From Bacillota bacterium (GTDB lineage: Bacteria > Bacillota > Clostridia > Oscillospirales > Ruminococcaceae), in the NCBI GenBank assembly GCA_023421245.1, contig JAEZTV010000005.1, forward strand, positions 9,689 through 73,688: DNA of 64,000 bases, given 5' to 3'. Below are positions 42,437 to 50,868 of the stretch, in pieces. The notes beneath the pieces were generated by a model. It made no database searches. It saw only the letters and a program-made list of their open reading frames with translations, and was not told the DNA's origin. Every line of letters starts with the position of its first letter. The stretch's first letter is position 1. Both the position numbers and the translations under genes were made by a program.

Positions 42437-42861
42437 TATTGCTCACCACCCCATCCTTCTCTTGTTATAAACTTGCACTTTACCGGAAGCTTGTGTGCCG
42501 CAAGGCGCATAGCCTCTTTCGCAACATCCTCGGGAACGCCGCCAATCTCAAACATAACGCGTCCGGGCTTTACTACCGCAACCCAGTACTCCGGGCTGCC
42601 CTTACCGGAACCCATTCGAGTCTCGGCCGGCTTCTGTGTAACCGGTTTGTGCGGGAAAATCTTTATCCATACCTGACCGCCACGCTTAATGTAACGGGTC
42701 ATTGCAATACGAGCAGCCTCAATCTGGTTTGAGGTGATCCATGCGGGTTCAAGCGTCTGCAATCCAAAATCGCCGTAGGTTATGGTGTTGCCGCGCAGGG
42801 CCTTACCCTTCATGCGTCCTCGCTGTACGCGGCGATATTTCACACGCTTTGGCAGAAGCAT
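42436..42861 (-). CDS. rplP: 50S ribosomal protein L16
   Basis: 141 residues; MLLPKRVKYRRVQRGRMKGK and ITRYIKRGGQVWIKIFPHKP are L16 signatures. Coupled by TAATG to rpsC and rpmC on either side. Confidence 0.99.
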   Translation of the reverse strand: MLLPKRVKYRRVQRGRMKGKALRGNTITYGDFGLQTLEPAWITSNQIEAARIAMTRYIKRGGQVWIKIFPHKPVTQKPAETRMGSGKGSPEYWVAVVKPGRVMFEIGGVPEDVAKEAMRLAAHKLPVKCKFITREGWGGEQ

Positions 42862-43544
42862 TACCTAGCGCCTCCTTCCCTCCGGGGCCTTTTTACGTCG
42901 GTCAAAACCTCGCCCCTGTAAATCCATACCTTGACGCCAATGCGTCCATAGGTAGTGTGCGCCTCGGCAAAACCGTAGTCGATGTCGGCGCGCAGCGTCT
43001 GCAGCGGGATGGTTCCCTCGTGATAGTGCTCGGTACGCGCAATTTCTGCGCCGCCCAAACGACCCGAGACGCCGGTCTTAATGCCCTTTGCACCGCGCTT
43101 CATCGCATTGCCGATGGCAAGCTTGAGTGCACGGCGGAACGATACGCGACGCTCAAGCTGAGAAGCAATATTCTCCGCAACAAGCTGTGCGTTAAGGTCG
43201 GGCTGTTTCACCTCTACGATATTAATCGCAACCTTAACCTGATCGGCCTTGCCCTTGTTGAGCATCTCCTCGCACTGGGCGCGGAGCTTATCGATACCTG
43301 CGCCACCCTTGCCGATAACCATGCCCGGCTTTGCGCAGTGGATGTTGATTCTAACTCTGCCCGCATTGCGCTCAATCTCAATGCGCGGAACACCCGCCAG
43401 ATACAAATTCTTTTTAAGGAACTTGCGCAGCTTGTAATCCTCAACGAGGATATCGCCGAAAGCGTTGTCCTTAGCAAACCAGCGGGAATCCCAATCCTTA
43501 ATTACACCGACTCTAAGTCCGTGTGGATGAACCTTCTGGCCCAT
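42861..43544 (-). CDS. rpsC: 30S ribosomal protein S3
   Basis: 227 residues; MGQKVHPHGLRVGVIKDWDS, KH domain (HCAKPGMVIGKGGAGIDKLR) and C-domain. Lies at the mRNA entry. Ends in a short basic tail. Confidence 0.99.
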   Translation of the reverse strand: MGQKVHPHGLRVGVIKDWDSRWFAKDNAFGDILVEDYKLRKFLKKNLYLAGVPRIEIERNAGRVRINIHCAKPGMVIGKGGAGIDKLRAQCEEMLNKGKADQVKVAINIVEVKQPDLNAQLVAENIASQLERRVSFRRALKLAIGNAMKRGAKGIKTGVSGRLGGAEIARTEHYHEGTIPLQTLRADIDYGFAEAHTTYGRIGVKVWIYRGEVLTDVKRPRREGGAR

Positions 43545-43564
43545 AGTTTACCTCCTCTTTCAGC

Positions 43565-43900
43565 TTATTCCTTTTCCTTTACCGCGAGTGTTACGTGCGA
43601 GGTTCTCTTTAAAACGCGAAACGCTCTGCCCTGTGCCCGGGGTCTGATCCTCTTGAGTGTAGGACCGGGGCAAACGAAGCACTCCGATACATAAAGGTTG
43701 TTTTTATCCATGCCGAAGTTGTTCTCTGCGTTAGCCATTGCCGATTTCAGCAGCTTTATCAGCGGCTCGCTTGCCGCCTTGGGCGTGTTCCTCAGTATGG
43801 CCATCGCCAAATCAGCCGGTTTGTTCCTGATAAGGTCCAGCACCGGTACAAACTTGCGAGGTGAAATTCGGACATGCTTCAGATAAGCTTTTGCTTCCAT
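43565..43900 (-). CDS. rplV: 50S ribosomal protein L22
   Basis: 111 residues; KHVRISPRKFVPVLDLIRNK and the beta-hairpin part (KRIRPRAQGRAFRVLKRTSH) that lines the exit tunnel and is the usual site of macrolide-resistance changes. Confidence 0.99.
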   Translation of the reverse strand: MEAKAYLKHVRISPRKFVPVLDLIRNKPADLAMAILRNTPKAASEPLIKLLKSAMANAENNFGMDKNNLYVSECFVCPGPTLKRIRPRAQGRAFRVLKRTSHVTLAVKEKE

Positions 43901-43926
43901 TTGTAAATCCTCCTTCCGCCCTTGCG

Positions 43927-44202
43927 TTACTTCCTCGTAGTTTTGGAGCCGGCATGGCCCCTGTACGTTCTGGTAGGGGCGAATTCTCCGAGCTTATGGC
44001 CCACCATGTCCTCGGTAATATATACAGGCACATGCTTTCTGCCGTCATGTACCGCAATGGTATGCCCAACGAATTCCGGGAAGATGGTGGAGGCGCGGCT
44101 CCAGGTTTTGAGAACTTTCTTTTCTCCGGCTTCGTTCATGGTAATAACGCGCTTTAGAAGTACCGGTTGTACAAACGGTCCCTTTTTAACGCTTCTGCCC
44201 AT
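43927..44202 (-). CDS. rpsS: 30S ribosomal protein S19
   Basis: 91 residues; MGRSVKKGPFVQPVLLKRVI and KLGEFAPTRTYRGHAGSKTT are S19 signatures. Pairs with S13 in the 30S head. Confidence 0.99.
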   Translation of the reverse strand: MGRSVKKGPFVQPVLLKRVITMNEAGEKKVLKTWSRASTIFPEFVGHTIAVHDGRKHVPVYITEDMVGHKLGEFAPTRTYRGHAGSKTTRK

Positions 44203-44229
44203 TGTTCATCTGCCTCCTTTCGCAGCACC

Positions 44230-45063
44230 TTATTTCTCATTTCTGCGCTTGACAATGTATTTGTCAGACTTTTTGTTCTTGGTTCTTGTCTTGTAGCCGA
44301 GCGCAGGCTTACCCCAGGGGGTAACCGGCGAAGGCCGTCCGATGGGGGAACGTCCCTCACCACCGCCGTGCGGGTGATCAACAGGGTTCATAACTGAGCC
44401 GCGGACGGTCGGCCTCCAGCCCATGTTACGCTTACGACCGGCCTTGCCGATGTTAACATTTTCATGGTCTACGTTGCCAACCTGGCCGACAGTCGCCATG
44501 CAGTTTACCGGTACCCTGCGCAGCTCGCTGGACGGCAGGCGAAGGAGCGCGTAGCTGCCCTCTTTTGCCATGAGCTGTGCCATGTTTCCGGCCGACCTTG
44601 CAAGCTGACCGCCTTTACCCGGGTACAGCTCCACGTTGTGGATGAAGGTACCTACGGGGATATTAACGAGCGGCAGTGCGTTGCCGGGAATGATGTCCGC
44701 CGAGGGGCCCGACATAACGGTGTCGCCAACCTTCAGGCCGTTCGGTGCGATGATGTAACGTTTCTCGCCATCCTCATACTCAAGCAGCGCGATGTGTGCC
44801 GAACGGTTGGGGTCGTACTCCAGGGTAAGCACCTTTGCGGGGATATCAAACTTATCCCTCTTGAAATCGATAATGCGGTATTTTCTGCGCATTCCGCCGC
44901 CGCGGTGGCGAACTGTAATGCGGCCGTAGCTGTTTCTGCCGGCGCTCTTTTTGAGCGTAGTGAGCAGACTCTTTTCCGGCTCAACCTTCGACAAGCCCGA
45001 GTAATCGGTCACGGTCATCTTGCGGCGACCGGGTGTCGTAGGTTTGTATAACTTAATAGCCAT
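44230..45063 (-). CDS. rplB: 50S ribosomal protein L2
   Basis: 277 residues from MAIKLYKPTTPGRRKMTVTD; conserved RHRGGGMRRKYRIIDFKRDK and GVVMNPVDHPHGGGEG-type segment (here GSVMNPVDHPHGGGEG). Important for the peptidyl-transferase centre. Frame is open upstream to 45186 but that part is not conserved. A 156-bp gap separates it from rplW, the longest inside the S10 part apart from the rpsJ-rplC gap. Confidence 0.99.
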   Translation of the reverse strand: MAIKLYKPTTPGRRKMTVTDYSGLSKVEPEKSLLTTLKKSAGRNSYGRITVRHRGGGMRRKYRIIDFKRDKFDIPAKVLTLEYDPNRSAHIALLEYEDGEKRYIIAPNGLKVGDTVMSGPSADIIPGNALPLVNIPVGTFIHNVELYPGKGGQLARSAGNMAQLMAKEGSYALLRLPSSELRRVPVNCMATVGQVGNVDHENVNIGKAGRKRNMGWRPTVRGSVMNPVDHPHGGGEGRSPIGRPSPVTPWGKPALGYKTRTKNKKSDKYIVKRRNEK

Positions 45064-45219
45064 TTTCGGTTTCACTCTCCTTGTGTTTGGCTTTGCGAGA
45101 CGCTGTATGCGTCCCATACGATGCCTGCATTCCCTATTTACAATGCAGCGCCCAATCCGGCGCACTGTCGCTTGAGCAGATGCCAAGCGGCGTTTAGGAA
45201 AGCGGCGAAAGGTCTGATG

Positions 45220-45516
45220 TTAGACCATGCTCTCAAAGAACTCGATACCCTTGCTCTTTTCGGTCAGGGTTACAATGGCCTTCTTCCACTTGGGTGTGTA
45301 GCCGGTGTGTATCCCCATCCTCTTAAAGCGGCCTCGTACGTTTAACGTGTTTACCTTTGCAACCTGAACGCCGAACAGCTTTTCCACCGCTTCGGCAATC
45401 TCAATCTTGTTGGCGCTGCGGGCAACTTCAAAGGTGTATTTCTTTTCGGCTACACCCGCCATAGTTGCCTCCGTAACAATGGGTCGGAGCACGATATCAT
45501 GTGCGGTCTTTTCCAT
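45220..45516 (-). CDS. rplW: 50S ribosomal protein L23
   Basis: 98 residues; DIVLRPIVTEATMAGVAEKK and VNTLNVRGRFKRMGIHTGYT are L23 signatures. Docking site for trigger factor and SRP at the exit. TAATG overlap with rplD. Confidence 0.99.
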   Translation of the reverse strand: MEKTAHDIVLRPIVTEATMAGVAEKKYTFEVARSANKIEIAEAVEKLFGVQVAKVNTLNVRGRFKRMGIHTGYTPKWKKAIVTLTEKSKGIEFFESMV

Positions 45517-46139
45517 TATGCGTACACCTCCTCGATCTTTGCAACGGCATCCTTTGCCACGATAAACTTATCATGATGCAGAATATCGTAAACGTTGAGT
45601 GTGTTCACAAGCGCGGTTTTCACCCCGGGGATGTTGCGTGCGCTTTTCACCACATTTATATCGGTCTGGGGCATTACAATCAGTGCCTTTTGGGTAACGC
45701 CCAGAGCCGCGAGCATATTCACCATGCTCTTGGTTTTAATCTCGGAAAGGCTGATGCCGTCCACCACAATGATGTTCTGCTCCAGCGCCTTGCTCGAAAA
45801 CGCAGACTTAATCGCAAGTCTCTTTACCTTTTTATTCAGCGAATAGCTGTAATCACGAGGCTTGGGGCCCAGTGCCACACCGCCGTGACGCCACTGCGGC
45901 GCACGAATCGAGCCCTGTCTTGCATGACCGGTGCCCTTTTGTCTCCACGGCTTGCGTCCGCCGCCACGCACCTCGGTGCGCGTAAGGGTAGACTGTGTTC
46001 CCTGACGCTGGTTGGCAAGATAGTTTACAACAGCCGCATGCATTACGCTTTTATTCGGCTTTAGTCCAAACACGGCATCAGAAAGCTCGATCTCGCCCTT
46101 CTTCTTGCCGGCCATATCATATACTGCAACCTTTGGCAT
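45516..46139 (-). CDS. rplD: 50S ribosomal protein L4
   Basis: 207 residues; MPKVAVYDMAGKKKGEIELS and the tunnel loop (GGGRKPWRQKGTGHARQGSI). In gamma-proteobacteria L4 represses its own S10 operon; whether it acts on the leader found upstream here is unknown. ATG 46139 follows GGAGGAAG. Confidence 0.99.
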   Translation of the reverse strand: MPKVAVYDMAGKKKGEIELSDAVFGLKPNKSVMHAAVVNYLANQRQGTQSTLTRTEVRGGGRKPWRQKGTGHARQGSIRAPQWRHGGVALGPKPRDYSYSLNKKVKRLAIKSAFSSKALEQNIIVVDGISLSEIKTKSMVNMLAALGVTQKALIVMPQTDINVVKSARNIPGVKTALVNTLNVYDILHHDKFIVAKDAVAKIEEVYA

Positions 46140-46156
46140 TGTACTTCCTCCTTCCA

Positions 46157-46792
46157 TTACGCCTTTTTCACGCTGCTTGTGATGTACACGATGCCGTTTT
46201 TCGGGCCCGGTACCGCACCCTTGAGCGCAATGAGGTTGTTTTCTGCATCAATCTTCGCGACGACAAGGTTCTGAACCGTAATGGTCTCGTTGCCCATCTG
46301 TCCGGGAAGCTTTTTGCCCTTCATAACACGGGATGGCGAGCTGTTCGCGCCAATCGAGCCCGGATGACGATGCACAGGGCCGCTGCCGTGGGTCTCCTTA
46401 ATTCTGGAGGTGCCATGGCGCTTTACGTTACCTTGATAGCCCTTACCCTTGCTGGTTCCCGATACATCCACATGGTCGCCTGTCTCAAAAAAATCCGCCT
46501 TGATCAGGTCGCCCACGCTCAGTGCGTCGGGGTCGTCGAATTTGAATTCTTTCAGATGCTTCTTGGGCGCAACGTCCGCCTTGTCAAAATGCCCCTTCAT
46601 GGGCTTGTTGACATGCTTTGCGGATACGTCGCCAAATCCGATCTGAACCGCAGTGTAGCCGTCGTTTTGTTCGGTCTTCTTCTGCACCACAATGCAGGGT
46701 CCGGCCTGTACAACGGTCACGGGGATGACGTTGCCTTTTTCATCAAAAACCTGCGTCATACCCAGTTTTTTGCCGATGATTGCCTTTACCAT
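46157..46792 (-). CDS. rplC: 50S ribosomal protein L3
   Basis: 211 residues from MVKAIIGKKLGMTQVFDEKG; loop near the peptidyl-transferase centre (HGSGPVHRHPGSIGANSSPS). Open frame continues upstream to 46855 but the family start and ribosome site favour 46792. Confidence 0.99.
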   Translation of the reverse strand: MVKAIIGKKLGMTQVFDEKGNVIPVTVVQAGPCIVVQKKTEQNDGYTAVQIGFGDVSAKHVNKPMKGHFDKADVAPKKHLKEFKFDDPDALSVGDLIKADFFETGDHVDVSGTSKGKGYQGNVKRHGTSRIKETHGSGPVHRHPGSIGANSSPSRVMKGKKLPGQMGNETITVQNLVVAKIDAENNLIALKGAVPGPKNGIVYITSSVKKA

Positions 46793-46901
46793 GTTCTTAA
46801 ACCTTCCTCCTACGGTTATTGGTTGAGCGCATTTTGCCCCCAACATGACCTGCAACGAAAGACTTGTTTCGTCTTAATGCCAATCACGATTAAAACAATC
46901 G

Positions 46902-47213
46902 TTACAGCTTAAGCTCGATGTCTACGCCGGCAGGGAGTTCAAGATCCATCAGCACCTTTACCGTCTGGTTGGACGGACGCAGGATGTCGATGAGCCTTTT
47001 GTGGGTTCTTTGTTCAAACTGCTCGCGGCTGTCCTTATACTTATGAACCGCGCGCAGAACGGTGATGATCTCACGCTCGGTCGGCAGCGGAATGGGACCC
47101 GAAACCTGTGCGCCGGTGCGCTTAGCGGTCTCCACAATCTTCTCCGCGGCCTGATCCACCAACTGATGATCATACCCCTTGATTCTAACCCTGATTTTTT
47201 CCTTGACTGCCAC
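46902..47213 (-). CDS. rpsJ: 30S ribosomal protein S10
   Basis: 103 residues; RVRIKGYDHQLVDQAAEKIV and SGPIPLPTEREIITVLRAVH are S10/NusE signatures; also a transcription antitermination factor with NusB. Start is GTG, 9 nt behind GGAGG. First gene of the S10-spc-alpha operon. Confidence 0.99.
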   Translation of the reverse strand: MAVKEKIRVRIKGYDHQLVDQAAEKIVETAKRTGAQVSGPIPLPTEREIITVLRAVHKYKDSREQFEQRTHKRLIDILRPSNQTVKVLMDLELPAGVDIELKL

Positions 47214-47533
47214 TAACCATCGCCTCCTTGATCTTTTGTTTTCCTAGTCTGGGAGCGACGCTGTAAAAAACAGAACACCCAGCCGTGTGTATCGCGGTTT
47301 AGCGCTTAAAAATCCGGATAACTTGACGTGCAAGTTGTCCGGACACGACCAGTAAAAGGTCACAAAAACGCCGTCAACCGCGTATTCGCCCTAACAGCGC
47401 ATTACGCAGCCGCCCCTTTTTCGGGGTGGAGTTCCGTATTCATGTCGCCCGGTTTGAAATCGGACATACTCCGCGAAAATTACCCGCAAACCGCGGCAAC
47501 CTCTCGCTTCATCGCATATCTGTGCAGTCACGC
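47214..47533 (-). other. S10 operon leader with a 12-bp hairpin
   Basis: About 320 nt lie between the promoter and rpsJ. The best structure is at 47314-47342: CCGGATAACTTG pairs with CAAGTTGTCCGG around a 5-nt loop. A second GC-rich inverted repeat is near 47410-47435 (CCGCCCC / GGGGTGG). No gene was found. The length suggests post-transcriptional control, but no known Firmicute S10 leader motif was recognised. Confidence 0.5.
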
Positions 47534-47539
47534 CTAATT

Positions 47540-47568
47540 ATAATACTACACCGCCGGGTCGATTGCAA
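47540..47568 (-). promoter_or_regulatory. Sigma-A promoter of the S10-spc-alpha operon
   Basis: TTGCAA (47563-47568), 17-bp spacer, TATTAT (47540-47545) on the minus strand, followed by AATTAGGCG. Position and quality fit the main promoter of the ribosomal protein operon. Confidence 0.8.
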
Positions 47569-47704
47569 GCACTTTTTATACAAAACAAGCTCTGATATCC
47601 CGCCTTTTAATTTTTCTACCTTTTTTATAGCCGATAACAGATATTCCCGTTTGGTTTTGTTGTTATTGCACAATCATCGGGTTTTCTTTTTTGCTCTCGT
47701 ATGC

Positions 47705-47710
47705 TATACT
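47705..47710 (+). promoter_or_regulatory. Possible extended -10 promoter for the DUF4349 gene
   Basis: TGCTATACT gives a TGn-extended -10 at 47705-47710 on the plus strand; no clear -35. The leader to the ATG is about 270 nt and contains nothing recognisable. Confidence 0.4.
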
Positions 47711-47981
47711 CTATCATAAAAACAGTACAATTGCATCCTTTTCTCAATATTTATACCATAGCCTTTGCGCCTTCCCCGCATTTATCCCAGCACACAGTCC
47801 CGCCGATGGAACTCCACTCCATGCAGTAATTCATGCCAAACGCGCCACTAACAGTATGCAGGCAAAACCAAGAACTCCCCCGCCCACAACGCAAACGCTG
47901 CAATTAAGGTGGGCATTCCTTTTCTTTTGCACAGCTTCAAACCGTGTGTACCATCCCGAATTGAAAGAAAGGATATGGATT

Positions 47982-49064
47982 ATGATGAAAACCACAACGC
48001 TATTCCCACGTGTTGCGGCGATTGCCCTTGCAATTGCCCTGGCCCTTAGCGCGGCAGGCTGCGGCGCAGGCTACTCCTCTTCGGCTCCGTCCGCCATAGC
48101 TCCCGACATGGCGCAAAACAGCGCCATCCAGGGCGACACTTCTTATGAGGAGGCCGGATACGACAGCGCCTCCATAGAATCTCCTGCGGAAACTGCCGAC
48201 AGCGGCTTTACCGCAGGAAAACAATCCGCGACGCTGGAGCAGACGCAAAACAGCGCCGACACCGCCACACTCAACCGTAAGATTATCAAAACCGTCGACA
48301 TGTATATGGAAACGCTCGAGTTCGACACGCTCATTGACGGCCTCATCGCAAAAACCGGTGAGTTTGGCGGCTATGTCGAAACCTCTTCGGTCAGCGGGCT
48401 TGGCATAAACCAAAGTGCCGACGAGCGCTACACCCCCGCCCGCGATGCTAATGTGACCGTACGCATCCCCACCGCAAAGCTTGACGAGTTTACCACCCTC
48501 ATTGGGACACTCGGCAACGTGACGCAGAAGAACGAGGGCAGTCAGGACATAACCCTGACCTACGCCGACACCGAGGCGCGCAAAGAGGCGCTGAGCGTGG
48601 AATACGAGCGGCTGATGGCGTTGCTTGAGAAAGCCGAAAGCTTAGAAGCCGTTGTAGCGCTTGAAGCGCGTCTTTCCGAGGTCCGCTACGAGCTTGACAG
48701 CCTTGGCAGCGCACTGCGCCGCTACGACAGTCTGGTAGACTTTAGCACCGTACATATCCATGTGCAGGAGGTTCGCCGCTTTACCCCTACCCAGAAGGAG
48801 CCCGAAACGGTCGCCAGCCGCATCGCCACCGGCTTTAAAGAAACCCTGCTCGATATCCGCGACGGCGCGGGTAATTTTGCCGTATGGTTTGTGGTAAACC
48901 TGCCCTACCTGCTCATCTGGGCGGTTATCATCGCGGGTATTGTACTTGCAATCCGCCGCCTTGTGAAAACGCAGAAGGCCAAGAAAACCGCGCTCCATCC
49001 TCCCGTTCCCCCCGCAGGCTTTACGCCGCCCCAAAAAGAGGATACCAACGGCGATATAAAATAG
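47982..49064 (+). CDS. DUF4349 domain lipoprotein
   Basis: The 360-residue product has a lipoprotein leader (VAAIALAIALALSAAGC), a Ser/Ala-rich linker, a DUF4349 domain from about 120 to 310 (RKIIKTVDMYMETLEFD, GYVETSSVSG, VTVRIPTAKLDEF, VTQKNEGSQDITLTYADTEA, coiled coil LLEKAESLEAVVALEARLSE), one membrane helix (LPYLLIWAVIIAGIVLAI) and a cytoplasmic tail. Family members are cell-envelope proteins of unknown role. Start at ATG 47982 behind GAAAGG; a long open stretch upstream is not coding by composition. Ends with TAG. Confidence 0.88.
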   Translation: MMKTTTLFPRVAAIALAIALALSAAGCGAGYSSSAPSAIAPDMAQNSAIQGDTSYEEAGYDSASIESPAETADSGFTAGKQSATLEQTQNSADTATLNRKIIKTVDMYMETLEFDTLIDGLIAKTGEFGGYVETSSVSGLGINQSADERYTPARDANVTVRIPTAKLDEFTTLIGTLGNVTQKNEGSQDITLTYADTEARKEALSVEYERLMALLEKAESLEAVVALEARLSEVRYELDSLGSALRRYDSLVDFSTVHIHVQEVRRFTPTQKEPETVASRIATGFKETLLDIRDGAGNFAVWFVVNLPYLLIWAVIIAGIVLAIRRLVKTQKAKKTALHPPVPPAGFTPPQKEDTNGDIK

Positions 49065-49110
49065 CGCTCACTCGTAACCGAATAATTCGCACCATCCCAT
49101 AACACTACAA

Positions 49111-49146
49111 CGCGCCCCGCTTGTCGCAGGGCGCGCTGTTTTTTAT
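49111..49146 (+). terminator. Terminator after the DUF4349 gene
   Basis: Stem CGCGCCC / GGGCGCG followed by TGTTTTTTA on the plus strand, 46 bp after the stop. Confidence 0.85.
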
Positions 49147-49255
49147 AATCAGCAGGCTTTTAAACCATTCCGGTTTTTGGGACGCGCTCCATGCCGCGCA
49201 GCTGCCTGAATGTCAGCTTTTGCGAGGTTGCATAATCGGCTGTCTTTACTCCGTG

Positions 49256-50038
49256 TCATCCCTCGTCGACGGTATACGAAAGATACCGAAAAGACGCTTG
49301 CCCAAGCTCAACCGTCAGCAGTCCCGCAGCGTCTGGGCTGTCCGTTTGGCCTGGCATCGAGATGCCCACGGTAATCATCAGCCGCTGCCCGTCCGGCACC
49401 GCTTCCATGGCAAATATCTCCCGCCCGCCGCCCGCGTAGCTTGGCATGGTATAGCTGTCCGCCGCCGCGTCATAGCCCCGGGAGGTGCGCAGAAAATCGC
49501 TTGTCACATCAAAGTACCCCTGCACCGCCTGTTCCAGCTCCTGCGCCGTGCACACCGCGTCGGCATATTCCAGACCGTCCCCTGTTTCCACGAGCGGCCG
49601 TGCAAGCAGGTTGTTAATCCCGCAAAACCGCACGAAATAGTCTGCCTCCAGCTGTTCCGGCTGTTCCCACGTCTGCAGCACGGCATTGTCCGAGCGCAGC
49701 AGCGGCGTTACAAAAACATTGGTCATCATCTCAAGGTCGGCAAGGTCAACCGATGCGGGATCAACCTCTCCAATATACCGCTTTGCGCCGTCCAGCCGGA
49801 GTGTCTCACCGTCCGGTACGGCCTTGTAGGGCAGCACACCCTCCCGCGCCGCGCCCGGGTCATCCTGCAAAACGCCGTCCGCACCCCCCACACTCTCCTG
49901 CGCCGGTATCAATGATGATAACGGCTCCTGCACGTTGCAGCCCGCAAGCAGCAACACTGCAAACAGCATAAACACCGTCAAAATACATCCACGCCGTACC
50001 GCGTTTCGGTTCCCCATAAAAAACCCTGCTGCTTTCAT
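49256..50038 (-). CDS. Lipoprotein of unknown function (FDVT family member B)
   Basis: The 260-residue protein has a lipoprotein leader with lipobox LAGC (CILTVFMLFAVLLLAGC). Its secreted part shares VDLADLE, QLEADYFVRFCGINNLLARP and GYFDVTSDFLRTSRGY with the lipoprotein at 27666-28421, about 30% by eye in the alignable part. ATG 50038 follows GGGGAG by 9 nt and overlaps the stop of the upstream membrane-protein gene (ATGA), so the two are co-translated. Function unknown. Confidence 0.7.
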   Translation of the reverse strand: MKAAGFFMGNRNAVRRGCILTVFMLFAVLLLAGCNVQEPLSSLIPAQESVGGADGVLQDDPGAAREGVLPYKAVPDGETLRLDGAKRYIGEVDPASVDLADLEMMTNVFVTPLLRSDNAVLQTWEQPEQLEADYFVRFCGINNLLARPLVETGDGLEYADAVCTAQELEQAVQGYFDVTSDFLRTSRGYDAAADSYTMPSYAGGGREIFAMEAVPDGQRLMITVGISMPGQTDSPDAAGLLTVELGQASFRYLSYTVDEG

Positions 50039-50580
50039 TCGCTTTGGTCTCCCCTCTGCGCATTCGGTAGCGAAGCTGCGGTTTGTTCCGGCGTTTCGGC
50101 CTTATGCTCCGCCATGCGGTCTGCAAGGCGATAGAACAGTCTGATATATCCATTGACAAGCAGAATAATCACCACCTCCGGCAGCGAGCGAAGCGGCGAT
50201 AACACACTTGGAATCCGTACATCGGTATACCACAACAGCAGTGCCGAATAGGTTGCCCCGGGGTTATAGTCCGCACGAAAAAAACCGGGGATGTCAAGCC
50301 CGAGCAGCACCGCGCACACAATAAGCGATGCAATCAGCCCGATCTTCATCCGTTTCTTTGCGGCATCACCGTATTCAATCTTGAGCATTTTGTCGGGAAA
50401 ATGCGCCTGCAACAGCTTGAGCACCACCCACAGCACACCCAGATAAACGGCAATCATATTCAGCGTCACCGCCGTAAACGGGCCCTCTCCGCCAATCAGC
50501 ATCAGTATCTGACCCGTTAACAGATTCCCCGCGGCAATGTACAGTACAAATGCGCTTAAAAAGCGATAGGTCTTTATCAT
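50035..50580 (-). CDS. Four-helix membrane protein of unknown function
   Basis: 181 residues from MIKTYRFLSAFVLYIAAGNL with about four membrane segments (GNLLTGQILMLIGG, AVYLGVLWVVLKLL, IGLIASLIVCAVLLGL, VVIILLVNGYIRLFYRL) and a polar C-tail. ATG 50580 follows AAAGGAGGGGC. No family recognised. It is translationally coupled to the lipoprotein behind it, suggesting one membrane complex. Confidence 0.7.
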   Translation of the reverse strand: MIKTYRFLSAFVLYIAAGNLLTGQILMLIGGEGPFTAVTLNMIAVYLGVLWVVLKLLQAHFPDKMLKIEYGDAAKKRMKIGLIASLIVCAVLLGLDIPGFFRADYNPGATYSALLLWYTDVRIPSVLSPLRSLPEVVIILLVNGYIRLFYRLADRMAEHKAETPEQTAASLPNAQRGDQSE

Positions 50581-50607
50581 ATCAGCCCCTCCTTTTTTCA
50601 TAAGTAT

Positions 50608-50635
50608 AGTATACATTATTCTGGCAGTATATCAA
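50608..50635 (-). promoter_or_regulatory. Sigma-A promoter for the membrane protein-lipoprotein pair
   Basis: TTGATA (50630-50635), 16 bp, TATACT (50608-50613); a second overlapping TATACT follows at 50603-50608. Only about 40 bp separate it from the divergent promoter at 50675. Confidence 0.65.
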
Positions 50636-50674
50636 GTTTAAGGAATAACTAAGGATGGACTTTCTATCGGATTG

Positions 50675-50703
50675 TTGACATCATACAGTGGGGATGTTAT
50701 TAT
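50675..50703 (+). promoter_or_regulatory. Near-consensus sigma-A promoter
   Basis: TTGACA (50675-50680), 17 bp, TATTAT (50698-50703) on the plus strand. It drives the amber-interrupted small ORF and the CD3324-like gene. Confidence 0.85.
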
Positions 50704-50740
50704 TTACCGGAATAAACGGCACAAAGGAGGAGCGTTACCT

Positions 50741-50851
50741 ATGCTTAATCCCATCGCGCGTGTTGCATAGCAGGGGCTATTGCAACTATTGTTAATTGCT
50801 ATTTCTATCACAGTGGTTATAATAGCCATTGCTGTTCCAAGATTATTTTAA
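50741..50851 (+). pseudogene. Small hydrophobic ORF interrupted by an in-frame TAG
   Basis: Behind AAGGAGG at 10 nt, ATG opens MLNPIARVA, then TAG (50768-50770), then in the same frame QGLLQLLLIAISITVVIIAI and AVPRLF before TAA TAA. The second part is a clean membrane helix. TAG serves as a normal stop elsewhere (for example at 49064), so general recoding is unlikely. It is either a recent nonsense mutation in a 35-residue membrane peptide, a readthrough product, or a 9-residue leader peptide by chance. Confidence 0.5.
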
Positions 50852-50868
50852 TAATTGGGGAGAGCAAT

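Noticed and set aside
47691..47981. N-terminal extension of the DUF4349 protein
   Set aside because: It would place a lipoprotein signal peptide internally and has no ribosome site; composition is non-coding.
50741..50851. Genome-wide reassignment of TAG as a sense codon
   Set aside because: TAG is used as an ordinary stop, for example at the end of the DUF4349 gene and the OadG-like gene.
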